Part shown: in pieces, positions 12,193 to 23,236 of the stretch | Position numbering within the stretch: position 1 is the first letter of the stretch | Layout: every line of letters begins with the position of its first letter | From: Selaginella moellendorffii | Taxonomy: Eukaryota > Streptophyta > Lycopodiopsida > Selaginellales > Selaginellaceae | Assembly (NCBI RefSeq): GCF_000143415.4 | Contig: NW_003314297.1 | Location: 1,356,461 to 1,420,460, forward strand | DNA length: 64,000 nucleotides | Direction: 5' to 3' | Made by a program: the position numbers and the translations under genes | The notes under the pieces: model-generated | What the model was told of the DNA's origin: nothing | The model's database searches: none | The model's input: the letters and a program-made list of their open reading frames with translations, nothing else

Positions 12193-13032
12193 TTGGAGTT
12201 TTTGTTTCGTGGTTCCTCTTCTCCGGTGATTTGCTTTGCTTTGTTTGCGTTGCTTTCTTTTCCTTGCGTTGCTTTCTTTCCTTGGTTTTTTTGACAAGGC
12301 CGGGAGAAACGAGCCAATTGATGAGCGAAGGCTTGCCTGTCAATTCGATCGTTTGTTTTTTTTCTCTCCTGATCGAGGCTGTGTATGTGTGTCTCACGGG
12401 AGCTTTAATTTCGCAGGTAGAGCCCTCCAGTTGCTGCGGTGACAACACCATTGTCTTATTTGCGAGGTATGCCACCAGCTCGTAAGTTCTATGTTTTTTT
12501 TTCGCTCGTAAACTTTTACTCGCGCTTGGTTCTTTCGGTTCTCAAAGTTTTCGCGGTGTTTTCTCGTCTTTTCTCTGTAGCCAAACTTCGAGCGTCTCTT
12601 GCCAAGATGGCGCTTCGGTACCGGCCAGTGTCGTGGAATTAAAGCCGCAGCCTTGTTCGTCCGGTTCCAGGCTTACGGCGAGGAGGCCACGCTCGGGTGC
12701 TGATTGCGGCCCAGCATGGCGTCACCGTGTGGCAGCCAGCGCCCCGACCCGCGACGAGATCGAGGAGTTCTTTGCGGGAGTGGAGGAGAAGGATGACAGC
12801 AGCAAGCGTTTTGTAGACAAGTAAGCTCGCCCCTCCTTTTCTGTTGCCTGGCTGCCGCTCTTACTTGGTTTTTTTTCTCTGGTGCTTACTTCGTTCTTTT
12901 CTGTTTACGTGCTCGGTTGTGCTTGACGTGCGTGCTTGCTCTCCGCAACGCAGGTACAATTTTGATGTTTTCAACGACGTTCCCCTGTCTGGTCGTTTCG
13001 AATGGGTACAGTTCCACCCTCGTTGCTCCTAA
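11586..13032 (+). CDS. KRP: Cyclin-dependent kinase inhibitor, KRP/ICK family
   Basis: Four exons (11586-12152, 12417-12466, 12581-12820, 12954-13032) give 311 residues. The C-terminus is the signature of plant Kip-related proteins: PTRDEIEEFFAGVEE, then KRFVDKYNFDVFND and PLSGRFEWV, the segment that binds CDKA/cyclin D. Near the N-terminus GVRTRATK matches another short KRP motif, and the central part is Ser- and Glu-rich (an EEEEEEEEDEE run at about residues 90-100), which suggests disorder. KRPs are nuclear proteins that inhibit CDK-cyclin complexes and promote endoreduplication. The intron after exon 1 opens with a CT microsatellite. The start was chosen as the first ATG of the frame beginning MGKFLRKRRRA, resembling the usual N-terminal MGKYxRK motif. 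Confidence 0.92.
12159..12187 (+). repeat. (TC)n microsatellite
   Basis: About 14 TC units directly after the GTGAG donor of KRP intron 1. A shorter (GA)n run sits in the 3' flank near 13131-13149. Confidence 0.9.
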
Positions 13033-14024
13033 ATTATTCGCACGCTACTCGCTACGATGCGGCTGTAAGAGGAAAACTGGAAAAAAAAGAAGAAACGAAA
13101 AGAGCAAAAAAAACCCGTCTTGTTAGACTAGAGAGAGAGAGAGAGAGAGCTCCTAGAGGAGACCATGTATTGATGCAATCATGTAACATACTAATGCCGT
13201 CATGATGTATAGAAAAAAGATGAGAAGCAAGGCAAGCAAGAAAAAGAGATGTCATACTCCTACCTTCATCCACCTTTGAGCCAGTGTACCTTAAAAAGAG
13301 TCGATTCCTTGCCATCGTTGTTTTGTTTTTCTTTTCCTCTTACAGCGGGATCAGCCTTTCCTTGAATCGGAAGCGTTGAATTCCTTACTTCACAGCGATG
13401 GTTGCGTGAAACTGTCCAGTTATAAGTCGGTCGGTCCGGGTACGTACATGACTCTGCCCCTGCCACCACTACTCCTGCCGCTGCCGCTGCTGCATGTACT
13501 GGTGTTTAAAGAGATCGCTTCCGAGGCCTTCCATTCCGAATTTTTACAAAGCGTTGAATCGCCTCCTAGCAAAAACACGCAACGGGGTCAAGGACGAGAA
13601 AGAGTGAAGCAAAGTTTACTTGAGTATTACTCGAGACCGGTGGCCATGGCGGTGCTGCTCTTTCCAGATTGGATGAACGAACAAGTAAAGTAGCTGGCCG
13701 CTGTGCCGCTGCTGGCTCCTGCTTTGCTCTCTCCCCCCTTGGACCTCTTTCCTTCTTTTGTATTTGAAGACACAAATGTATGTCTCCTGTCCGATCCGAT
13801 CTGATCAACTGCTCCTTGTGAGTCGCGAGAAAAATACAAAACAAAAAGCATCTCAAACATCTTGTCGTGGCTGCTGAGCCGGGAGCGAAATTAAAAATCG
13901 GGAGCGGTGGTTCCTCTCCGCCTACAACAAGAGACGCATTTTCGGTTAGAAAAGCGAAAAACTGCGTCGTCAGTACCTGAGCTCTCGTGCGTGGCTCCCC
14001 TCCCCCCACTCTCCTGGCTTAGAT
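13033..14024. other. Convergent 3' flank of KRP and PPR gene
   Basis: About 990 bp between the KRP stop and the PPR stop. It should hold both 3' UTRs. Bases 13970-14024 still carry the decayed continuation of the PPR E motif (see PPR gene). Nothing else recognised. Confidence 0.5.
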
Positions 14025-16673
14025 TTACGTAAAGATTTCTCCTTTATCATCCCAATCTCGTGCTGTTGCATAGATGTTTGATAGCAACACCTTTCCAGCC
14101 AAACTGTCAGGATCCAGCTCCGCGACACGTTGGGCCGTACGCAGTGCCCGATCAGCGTCACCGTGGATCCTGCACGCCCCGAGCAGTGTCATCCAGTCCA
14201 CTGAGCAAGGCTCGGGCAAGTTGGCGACGAGAATTTCAGCTTCGTCCAGGTTGCCTGCCCGGCCAAGCAGATCGATGACGCAGTTGTAGTGGTCCACCGT
14301 AAGTTCCATGGAGTAGTCCGCGGTGATGGAGCCAAAGCACTTGCAGCCATCCTCAAACAACCCGGCGTGGCTGCAAACGAAGAGCATGCTGACGAACGTG
14401 ACATCGTTTGGCTGGATGCCATCCAGCTTCATCTGCATAAACACCTCGAGCGAGATCTCGTCGCGGCCGTGGTGTGAGTAAGTCGTGATCATGCTGTTCC
14501 AGGTAACCAGGTCTCTGCAGCGCATGCAGTCAAAGAGGCTTTCTGCGTCTTTCAGGCTCCCACATTTGCCATATAAGTTGATGAGCGAATTTTTGAGTCC
14601 CGTATCAGAGTCCAAGCCCCTAGAGACGATGCTCGCATGAACGGCCCTTCCCTGTTCCAGAGCCGTCAGGCTTGAACAAGCCTCAAGAACGCTCAAGAAC
14701 GTGACCCTGTCAGACTTCATCCCTTCTGGCTCCAGTCTGAAATACAATTCTAGCGCTTCCCGGTGACAGGCATGAAGAACATATGCGGAGATCATGGCCG
14801 TGCAGGAAACAACGTCTCGTGGGTGTATCCTGTCAAAGATATCCCTGGCAGTGGAAAGCTGTCCACATTTGCCATACATGTTGACCAGAGCGGTGGCCAC
14901 AAAACCCACGGACTCGAGTCCAGCAGCAACAATCTCAGCATGAATCTCCAAGCCCGCGGATAGCTGCCCCGTACTCGCACAGGCATCCAGCAGGGTGATA
15001 AATGTGATATCATTCGCCTTCACACCCTCTTCCTTCATCCCCTGGTAAAGTTGAAGCGCCTGTAAGCCATGCCCATGCTGGGTATGTGCACCTATGAGAG
15101 CACTCCAGGCGACTACATCCTTGCTCGCTAGCTTGTCAAACACAGCCTTTGCATCATCCAGGCTCCCGCACTGGCCGTACATCTTGACTAACGAGATTCC
15201 CACCGTCTGGACATCAATGCCGCAAGCAGCACTCCGGGCATGGACCGCTTTCCCCTCGCAAAGAAACCTGGCCGATGAAAATGCACCAAAGATGCTGTTG
15301 AAAGTGACTCCATCGGGCTTCACACCTTCGCAAGCCATCCACCTGAAAACCTGTAGAGCCTCGTGACTGTCCCCCTGTTCTGCATATCCGGCTATCAGAG
15401 CGTTCCAGGACAGTAAGTCGTTCCGGTCCATCTTGTTAAAGACGCTTCTTGCCCCAGTCAGACTTCCACACTTCCTGTACATGTTGACGAGCCCACTTGC
15501 TATCGAGTTGTCTATGTCGAATCCACCGGCGTGAAGCCTCTCATGCACCCGCATGCCTTGTCTGAGATCACCCAGGCAAGAGCAAGCGTCGATAAGGCTG
15601 ACAAACACGATCTTGTCCGGCTTGATCCCCTCCTGTTCCATCCTCCAGTACAGTTCCAGAGCATCCAGACTTTCACCGTGCTGGACACATGCCGCGATCA
15701 TGGCTGTCCACGAGACAACATCCTCTTTCTCCATTCTGCCGAAAACGCTCCGGGCATCGCCAAGGCTGCCACACTTCGCGTACATGTTCACAAGAGCAGT
15801 GTCGACAATGTGTGAGAGACTTGAGCTAGTAATACGAGAATGGATTCTCTTACCTTGAGCTAAGTCACCCACGCATGCACAAGCGTCGAGAGCACTCACG
15901 AGCGTAACTTCGGTTGGCTCAAACTCCATCCTCCAAAACAGCTCCAGCGCCTCACTTCCATACCCCTGCTGGGCGTAAGCACTGATCATCGCGTTCCACG
16001 AGACGTCGTTTCTCTTCTCCATCCCGTCAAAGACGCGCCGGGCATCCTCCAGGCCACTGCATTTACCATACATGGTGATTAGCGAGGTGCTCAAAACAAC
16101 AGTAAGTTGACGTACTTCGGCAAGAACTCGCGAGTGAATCGTTCTCCCTTCACTCAGCTCTCCAATGCCCGAGCAAGCGCCCACCGCTCCAACAAACGTC
16201 ACAACATTTGGCTTCACTCCTTCCAGATCCATCCTCTTGAAAATCTGGAGAGCTTTCACCGGCTGGGAATTGAAGACGTAAGCCGTGATCATGATATTCC
16301 ACGAGAAAACGTTCTTGCAAGAGATTTTCTCGAAGACCTGGACCGCTTCCTGGACGCTCTGGCACCTGCTGTACATGTTTACCAGATGATTCGCGAGAAA
16401 AATATCGCCGCCCAGCCATCGCTGAGCGATCAGGCGATGGATCCGCCTCCCGATCGACAGCAGCCTACAGGATTGCAGCAGCGAGGCGTAGAGAGATTTG
16501 TCCGCCCCGGGTTCTTGCTCCAATCGAGCTACCTGAGATTCTAAACTCCTCTTGCGATCGTCTCCATCAAAATATCCACATCCAGAGCTAGGAATCGACG
16601 CATACGACGCGAAATGGCGCTTACCGGTTACCACATTGCCCTCCTTCCCTCGCCAGCGGCAGCGTCTCATCAC
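14025..16673 (-). CDS. PLS-class PPR protein with truncated E motif
   Basis: Single-exon gene of 882 residues. After an N-terminal region of about 70 residues that could be an organellar transit peptide (MMRRCRWRGKEGNVV), there are about 20 PPR motifs in the P-L-S triplet pattern, with repeated LVNMYGKCG, DVVSWTAMIAA and VTFVSLIDAC elements. Such proteins bind organelle RNA and, when they carry E/E+/DYW domains, direct C-to-U editing. Here the protein ends just inside the E motif: LLSNIYATARDWDD then GEIFT and a stop. In another frame the DNA continues as MIKEKSLRKSKPGEW, which is the normal E-motif sequence, so the end looks frameshifted. The gene may still make a working P-L-S array, or may be an early pseudogene. 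Confidence 0.9.
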   Translation of the reverse strand: MMRRCRWRGKEGNVVTGKRHFASYASIPSSGCGYFDGDDRKRSLESQVARLEQEPGADKSLYASLLQSCRLLSIGRRIHRLIAQRWLGGDIFLANHLVNMYSRCQSVQEAVQVFEKISCKNVFSWNIMITAYVFNSQPVKALQIFKRMDLEGVKPNVVTFVGAVGACSGIGELSEGRTIHSRVLAEVRQLTVVLSTSLITMYGKCSGLEDARRVFDGMEKRNDVSWNAMISAYAQQGYGSEALELFWRMEFEPTEVTLVSALDACACVGDLAQGKRIHSRITSSSLSHIVDTALVNMYAKCGSLGDARSVFGRMEKEDVVSWTAMIAACVQHGESLDALELYWRMEQEGIKPDKIVFVSLIDACSCLGDLRQGMRVHERLHAGGFDIDNSIASGLVNMYRKCGSLTGARSVFNKMDRNDLLSWNALIAGYAEQGDSHEALQVFRWMACEGVKPDGVTFNSIFGAFSSARFLCEGKAVHARSAACGIDVQTVGISLVKMYGQCGSLDDAKAVFDKLASKDVVAWSALIGAHTQHGHGLQALQLYQGMKEEGVKANDITFITLLDACASTGQLSAGLEIHAEIVAAGLESVGFVATALVNMYGKCGQLSTARDIFDRIHPRDVVSCTAMISAYVLHACHREALELYFRLEPEGMKSDRVTFLSVLEACSSLTALEQGRAVHASIVSRGLDSDTGLKNSLINLYGKCGSLKDAESLFDCMRCRDLVTWNSMITTYSHHGRDEISLEVFMQMKLDGIQPNDVTFVSMLFVCSHAGLFEDGCKCFGSITADYSMELTVDHYNCVIDLLGRAGNLDEAEILVANLPEPCSVDWMTLLGACRIHGDADRALRTAQRVAELDPDSLAGKVLLSNIYATARDWDDKGEIFT

Positions 16674-17272
16674 ATTGTGGAAAGAACCCTAAAACCCTGG
16701 ACAAATAGAACTTTATGCTGTGGCGCATCGTGGCCGTTCAAATCCCAGCAATATGAGGGGACATCGCATTGCTGGGAATTGAGGCGAGCGCTAGGTCAAA
16801 TATTTCGCGCGCGAGGCGGCGAATCCAGGCTCCCAGGGGGCGGACGGCAGCGAGCGATTTGCTGGATTCGAGCGTTTTCGGTCAAAGTCTTGTGATTCGG
16901 GAAGAATGTGTTGGATTTCGAGGTACTGATCGGCGAGAACAGTGAGGTAAGCGCTAGTTCTGAGGTTTTCTAGCGGCGCTGTTGCTTGCTCTGGATTTTT
17001 GAAACCCTGTTCCTTTAGCGTTCTTAGAATGTGGCTTTACTTTCATTTTGTTCTGAGAAGCTCGAGTCTTTTGCTTATCCACTTTCATAGAGTTTTTTTT
17101 TCGTGTCTCTGTGCTTTTCTCTTCCTTTGACAGTTTCAACCAGTATTTCTCTTCTGTTCGTATGATTCTAGATGTAACTTTCTCGTTTTTGGCGTGAGGG
17201 TCCACAATTCTCTGTGCTTTTATGTACTTGTCATCAAAGATCTAAGGTTTCTTGTTTCTTTCACAGGGGAGA
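16674..17272. promoter_or_regulatory. Divergent promoter and 5' leader with intron
   Basis: Lies between the PPR start (minus) and the next plus-strand start codon. A leader exon probably ends at 16946 (cagtgag/gtaagcgc), and a 5' UTR intron ends at the CAG just before 17267. A 10-bp inverted repeat (tcccagcaat ... attgctggga) occupies 16743-16777. Confidence 0.5.
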
Positions 17273-18040
17273 ATGGTAATACCAGTTAGTGCAAGGCCCA
17301 ACATCTGGAACTCGACACTTCCGGCCCAGGAAACCGAGCTAGCTGATCAAGAAGTGGACAGAACCACAACACTCTTCTCTTATGACGAAGGCCAGTATTT
17401 GTCCGAGGACGAAGATGGCGCCAAGGAGCAGGCACGCAAAGACACCCTCAAGCTCCAAGAGGAAGCAATGCGGTGTGCTCAGTCACTAGAAGACACTGAG
17501 GGGCTGGAAGAGGTGGCCATGTTTAGCGACAAGATGCTCAGCTATGGCAGCGGATTCGGCTCCTTCAGATCAGCTCCAGGGGATCACTTTCTGGCATCCA
17601 GCAATGGAACTCAGGCGGACGAAGCCGAGGAAGAGCGGCTAGTTTCGGCGTCCAGTGCTACGTCTCCAGCATGGTACCGAGGGGATTTGTCGAGCCACTG
17701 TGGCCGGGGCTGCTGTGGAAGTCCGTGGCAGACGTATACACCGACGAGAAGCTTGCTCGGCGGCGTCGAGTACGTCGAAGAGGAGCTCCTCTCGGCGAAG
17801 AAGCCGTGGAGGGGCAGCAGCGCATCCCAAAGCTCGAGGGATCTGGTGAGTGCGAGCGCCGTCCAGAGTTTGCTGGTTGCAAAGCTCAAGCAGAGGAGCG
17901 GTATGGGCGGCGGCGGCGGCAGCAGCGACAGTGGCACCAGCGTCTCGAGCATCGTACAAGAGATTCTAGCGAGGGAGATTAGCGAGCAGACCGCAATAGT
18001 TCTGCAAGCTCTGGAGCAAGCGCAGCATTCAAGCTTCTAA
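17273..18040 (+). CDS. Hypothetical protein, family not recognised
   Basis: Uninterrupted 255-residue frame starting MVIPVSARPNIW. The ATG lies six bases after a consensus intron acceptor, so the start is well supported and a leader intron is likely. The N-terminal half is acidic with a patch LFSYDEGQYLSEDEDGAKEQ. The middle holds VAMFSDKMLSYGSGFGSF and SPAWYRGDLSSHCGRGCCG, a Cys-rich turn. The C-terminus is helical (SIVQEILAREISEQTAIVL). There is no signal peptide or membrane span, so a soluble nuclear or cytosolic protein is likely. GC content and codon use resemble the neighbouring genes and there are no breaks. I cannot name the family. Confidence 0.7.
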   Translation: MVIPVSARPNIWNSTLPAQETELADQEVDRTTTLFSYDEGQYLSEDEDGAKEQARKDTLKLQEEAMRCAQSLEDTEGLEEVAMFSDKMLSYGSGFGSFRSAPGDHFLASSNGTQADEAEEERLVSASSATSPAWYRGDLSSHCGRGCCGSPWQTYTPTRSLLGGVEYVEEELLSAKKPWRGSSASQSSRDLVSASAVQSLLVAKLKQRSGMGGGGGSSDSGTSVSSIVQEILAREISEQTAIVLQALEQAQHSSF

Positions 18041-18185
18041 AAGAGTTAATAAGTTTATTATTTCAAAGCTTTCAATTCTAAACATTGGTTAGTAGCTAAA
18101 CCAATAGAGTTTATCTTTAAAACAATAGCATATGCTCGCGTATATTCACTTCCCCCCCTTTTGAGAATTAGGGCTTTCAGGTGAA

Positions 18186-19980
18186 ATGGTGATAGTCTAC
18201 GCCGGGCCAGAGATGGAGGAGGCGGAACGGAAGTTACACAGGCATGCCCTTATTTTTTTCTTCTGGAGGAACTCCGGCATCACCATAACCTGCGATCTTG
18301 TCAAGGAGTGGATCAATGCGACAATCGGCATCAAAACAGAGGCAATTCTTTTGTGTCGCGACCAGGGTAATGGCTTCTTTCTTGTCTACTTCGATCGGAA
18401 GCGTTCCCGCGACCTAGTCCTCGCAACGACGGCCCGGCCGATCGGGATTGCCGTGAAAGCTTGCAGCTTCCCGTGGTGCGCCGCCGCAGTCAACGATAAG
18501 GGCGAGGAGTGCTGGCCACGGATGTTGGAGCTTTCGGGGCTTCCGGATGTGTGGCTCATGCTTCTAGACGTGATCGGAAACGCGCTGGGGACCTACGTTG
18601 GAGTGCTGGATCCGGACACGCCCCGGATAGCCGTCATGCTGCCCGTCTCCCGGAGGCTACCATTTCACGTCAAGCTGGAAGTGAGAAAGGGCGTGTTTGT
18701 GAGGCAGCCCGTTGTCGAGTTCCGGGAGGATTGCTTCGATCAGGGGCTTCGACGAGGACGACGGGTATCTCACAGAGCACGAAGATCATCATCATAATCA
18801 GCCGAGGCATCCGAATCCTCAAGACGGTCGTGATCATCAATCCGGCGGTGCCCCGACTTCTTCTTCAGAGCTCATCCCCGGCCTCGGACACCAGGAAGCC
18901 ATGCTGTGCCTCGCCAGACTCCCGCGATCCGAGCGCTTGGTCTTCTACACGGTGAGCAAAGCGTTCTATCAACTGGTGCGCAGTGGGAAGCTCGAGAGCT
19001 GGAGGCGCAGTGTCGGCGTCGTTATGGAGCGGCATTGTTTTGTTTGCCTCACCACTCCAGGAGGAGGTTGCTGCTGGAAGGGCGTCTGCCTGGATACAGG
19101 GAAATGGTGGCCGCTTCCGCCTCGAGCTCAAGACGGTGACGAGCTTTTCGGGAGCGTTATGACTGGAACGCAGCTCCTGGTGCTGGGACGCCACAGCCTG
19201 TGGACTTACTGCTTGAGATCTGACAAATGGCTCGCTCCTGCCACCCCTCCTGCGTACGAGTGTGCCTTTGGCAGTAGCGAGCACACAGCATTTGTTGCGG
19301 GCGGGATCGACGAGCAAGGCTTTGCTTCCACAGCCGCTGCAGTGTATACAAGCACCACGTCGTCGTGGAAGTTCCTCCCAGACACGAATAAGGCAAGACG
19401 ATCTTGCTCCGGAGTGTGTATGGACGGGAAGATCTACGTGCTTGGAGGGGTCTCCCAAACAGGCCTGCCAATGTACTGCGGGGAGGAATTCGACCCGGCG
19501 CTCAAAAGCTGGACAGTGATCGACAATATGGTGCCTTGGTCTGAGCATCACATGCGCCCTCTCGTCACGGTGCTGGACAACGAGCTGTTTGGTCTGAACA
19601 CTAGAACTAAGAGCCTCGTGATTTATTGCAAGCGAAGCAATACATGGAAAGCTATTTCCAGAGCTCGGAGTTACGCTGAGCTTCAATACAGAGCGAGGGG
19701 TGAGTCCAACAGCTGGGACGTGGCTGGAAATACACTTTTTACTTCTATAAATGGGAGTTTGATCATCATAAATGGAAGGTACACTTTTTACTTTTATAAC
19801 AGGGAGCTTCATCATTGTCCTGGGAGCCACCGGAGGATGTCCTCCAGCCTCTGCTGGAAGGAGGCAGTGACCAGGAGGACGAGGAGGAGGAAACGCTCCC
19901 TGGGCAACGATGGAGATTCCAGGCGGGTTGTGCAAGCTGTGTGCTGTGATGGCTGGATAGTGTTCTGCAAGCTGTGCTGA
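18186..19980 (+). CDS. DUF4283-like module fused to F-box/kelch protein
   Basis: Two overlapping frames make one locus. Frame A (18186-18797) starts MVIVYAGPEMEEAERKL and resembles the DUF4283 domain of plant LINE/gag proteins (ECWPRMLELSGLPDVWLML, DVIGNALGTYVGVLD, then PRIAVML). Frame B (to 19980) is an F-box (ELIPGLGHQEAMLCLARLPR, VFYTVSKAFYQLV) followed by kelch repeats (KIYVLGGVSQTGLPMY, EEFDPALKSWTVI). Frame B has no ATG before its F-box; its first ATG, at 18901, lies inside it, so translation should enter from frame A. An intron 18681-18801 (GTGAGA ... ATAATCAG, phase 0) would splice both into a 557-residue protein; alternatively a single-base indel in the G run at 18743-18746 separates them. 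F-box/kelch proteins are substrate receptors of SCF ubiquitin ligases. The C-terminal tail after about 19700 is low complexity and basic, perhaps eroded. Confidence 0.7.
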
Positions 19981-22699
19981 TGGCTGTATAGTCTATCTAT
20001 TTTTTACTATGCCACTTGTTGGGGTTGTATGGTCACCATGATACACGGAGCGAGAAAAAACAGACTACATTTACCTTTGCCAAATTTCACCAGAAATATA
20101 TGTATGGTTGTTTTTCTCCTCCATCAGTCATGAATTTCCAATGAAATCTATATTGTTTTATTACTGTTAGAAACCGCTTTTGGAAATTAATGTGAAACCA
20201 CATCTAAAACTATGCAAATATTGCCAAGAGATATTATAGTGAGGGAAATCTACAAACTTCCCTTGATAAACTCTTAGTAGAAAGAATGTACGTATGATCA
20301 AAATGCATATGTGCTATCTAGTGTGTTTGTTTATCTCTGGCCTACCACTAGAAATGTGATGTCTAAGGGAAAAAAAAAAAAAAACAAAGTAAACACCAAG
20401 TTTGAACATTATATTAGTAATACTTTACTGTGAAATAAGTTTTAATATAGCCATTAACTTCAAGTGAGAAGATCTTTTTTAGTAATGCATAACATACATT
20501 TCCTGAGAACCAAAAATATAGAACATAATGGAAGTTATATAGTTTTAATATACCTGGATTATTCATATCTATCACCACACATTTGTATTTGCTTTAGAGA
20601 TGGAGCCATTCATACAAGAACTTCCATATGAAGTGATGCTTTCATCTATTATGTTTAGTGAGTTCCCATCTTTGAAACCAAACACACTTTTTAAGGTGAG
20701 GATCCATATCTACTTTATTGTTGCCAGAACTTGATTGTGAGAGCAAAACAACAATACCTCAATCTATAGAAATATCTCTTTGTGTTGTTTTTAGTGCAAC
20801 AAAGTAGAATCCTAAGATTTTCTTCAGTCTCTCTAGTGGTAGTATCTCATCCTTAAGGTAGCAACTAAATGGTTGTGAAAAATGATCTATAGAAAAGTAA
20901 GATAAGTGGAATAATAATAACAATAGTAGTATAGAAATAAAAAATATTGATTTGTTAGGAGACATTTAGTGTTGGTGGAGTGTGGAAGGACATTGATATT
21001 TTAGCCAAGTAGGAAACTTAGAAGGATTAAGAGAATGGTGTTAAAAACATTCAAACTAACGTTTAAACTTTAGAGCTCAATGGTACATGAGTCTATTTTA
21101 GAAAAATACAATAGAATATAGAGATTCAAGGAAAGTCATTATTACCAAAGCTCACAGAGGTATGTATTTTTGAAAACACACTTTTATAAGTATATAGTTT
21201 TCTCATTGAATTTTAAAATTTTTTTTTGCAAGCTCAATATTGGATGCATATATCATTGAACCAATACATGCTCTTACACTTAATAATTACAAGAAAATTA
21301 GCAAGGAAGTTTTTGGAGCCTAGAAAAAAACTAAAGTAGAAGCTACAGGTTAAGTTTCCTTATCATGGTATGCTTCATATCAATCAATGTAATAATACAA
21401 TTAAAGCTCATATCTATAATTACAACAATGTTTTGTGAATATACCTATAGTATTTATATTGGAGTATAATTTGGGATAAGGCCATCTCATTAACAACTTC
21501 ATTTATGAAGAGTGTGGAAATTTCTAGGTATATAGTGTTGAAAGTGTGTTCCAGACTTTGTATGATATCCCAATCAATAGCATAGTTATGAAAATAATAT
21601 GGTTGAAACATTATATAAAATGTATATTGATTTTTTGTATGATTTATATTACTTAAACTACCACTATTTTTCACACATTTATTATGTTTAAACTCTCACC
21701 TCTCTAAAGTGTAACGCATGTGATCATAAAATGAGATTTGGATACATTGTCATCATAAATTCTTAGAACCTTGAGGGATATATGAAGTGTTTTTTATTAA
21801 AGTAATTGCCCCTTTTTCAGATGGCTTAAGGGAAGAAGATGGTATAAATACAATTTCTATTGATTAGTGGCTATTTATAAATATAATATACCTTTGAGTA
21901 ATGTATGTATAGGGCATCTTATATTGTTAAGAAAATATTGCTCTTAAATATAAATGACAATTACAAAATTTAAAAAAATAATGGTTTTTTTATCCATAAT
22001 AGAACAAGTCACAACTCTTAGTATTTCTAAATTTGGATTATCTCCAAGTTTTTTGCATATACTACAATAAGTAACAAGTATTAGTGGGGGACAAAAAACA
22101 AGATAACTTACCAGCATTGAGTTAGTCTTTAAGTGGTTAGAAGTAATCATAATAGCAACAAAAACCCTTGCAAGCCAATGGAATCCCTCCCAATTGCATC
22201 ACCCTCATCGAGATCATCCCAACCTGCACAACTCTCCACTCCATCCACTTGGGCAATTGTATCCACGAGTGGAACATTGGTTTGGGCCTTCACTGAGACT
22301 CTACCCTTGGCACCATACTCGGTTTTACTTCCAGTTTTAGTTCTAGGAGATCTTTTATTTCCAATTCTAGTTAAAGGCATTTTAGTTTTCAAGCTAGTCA
22401 TCTTGGGATTTGAGTGAGCTCTGAAATGAGAGTTCAGCCATCATCCAGGGGAAGAGTATGAGGAGGAGCTCGCAAACTCAGTATCAAGGAAGAACTAAGG
22501 AAGAAACATGCTCTCAATTGGATAAGAGGCTTTGATTGAGCTCAAAGCTATGGAGTGTGCAAAATGGAGGGTTATGACTTGACAAAAGAAAAATTCTAGA
22601 TAGTGTTCATAATATGCAAGTATGGCAAAAGTCTACTATTCGACAGCAAATAGAGTCTTGTTTGGTGTTGCAAGAACCAGAAATTAATGTGACTGGCCA

Positions 22700-23178
22700 T
22701 GACATCCAGCCTTAGATAAAGCATATCAACTTAAAGCTTTTATGATGACACCATTCTTATGATAAAAGTCTTTTATGTAGCTTCTCACTTTCATTTTCTA
22801 GAGTTATCATTATCCTTTGGTAAGAAGGAATTCAATAAGCAACACCATTGAGTTTGAGTTATTGTGGAGCGGTGTTTTGGACTCTTGAAGTAAAAATTCA
22901 AGTGTCTTGTCTCTTGATTATGAATGAAATCAACATGTTTACCAAACGTCATGAAAGCATGTTGTGTTTTACACAACCTTCTGATAGACCTTGAAGATGC
23001 AGATACAAATGGAAAACTCATGGCACTTGAGCACAAGATGACGCAAAGAGAGGAGAATAGAGAGCATATTGAATATGGAGATCCTCAACATGCTCATACT
23101 GAACCAGACGAAAATCTGATAACACCTACTGGAATTGAAGTACAAGACACTCTAGTGCTGTACCTTTGTAGTATTTGA
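22700..23178 (+). mobile_element. PIF/Harbinger transposase relic (C-terminal half)
   Basis: Across several frames and stops the plus strand reads pieces typical of the Harbinger nuclease: AYQLKAFMMTPF near 22720-22760, VIVERCFGLLK near 22860-22890, then KACCVLHNLLIDLED in the longest frame (22924-23178). The order and spacing match the C-terminal catalytic half of HARBI1-like transposases, including the VER..G.LK block. The reading frame is broken by several stops, so it is inactive. Terminal repeats were not identified. Confidence 0.7.
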
Positions 23179-23236
23179 AAGATCTGAATAATATTATCTA
23201 TTCACCTTTCTTTCAATTACAATGATTTGTATTTTA

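Noticed and set aside
14025-14110. Intron restoring the PPR E motif
   Set aside because: No GT-AG pair of reasonable length joins the two frames; a simple indel explains it better.
18865-19935. 356-codon minus-strand frame
   Set aside because: It is the antisense of the F-box/kelch gene and has no domain of its own.
22133-22417. Possible second ORF (MYB-like) of a Harbinger element
   Set aside because: Position is suggestive, but no helix-turn-helix motif could be read on either strand.
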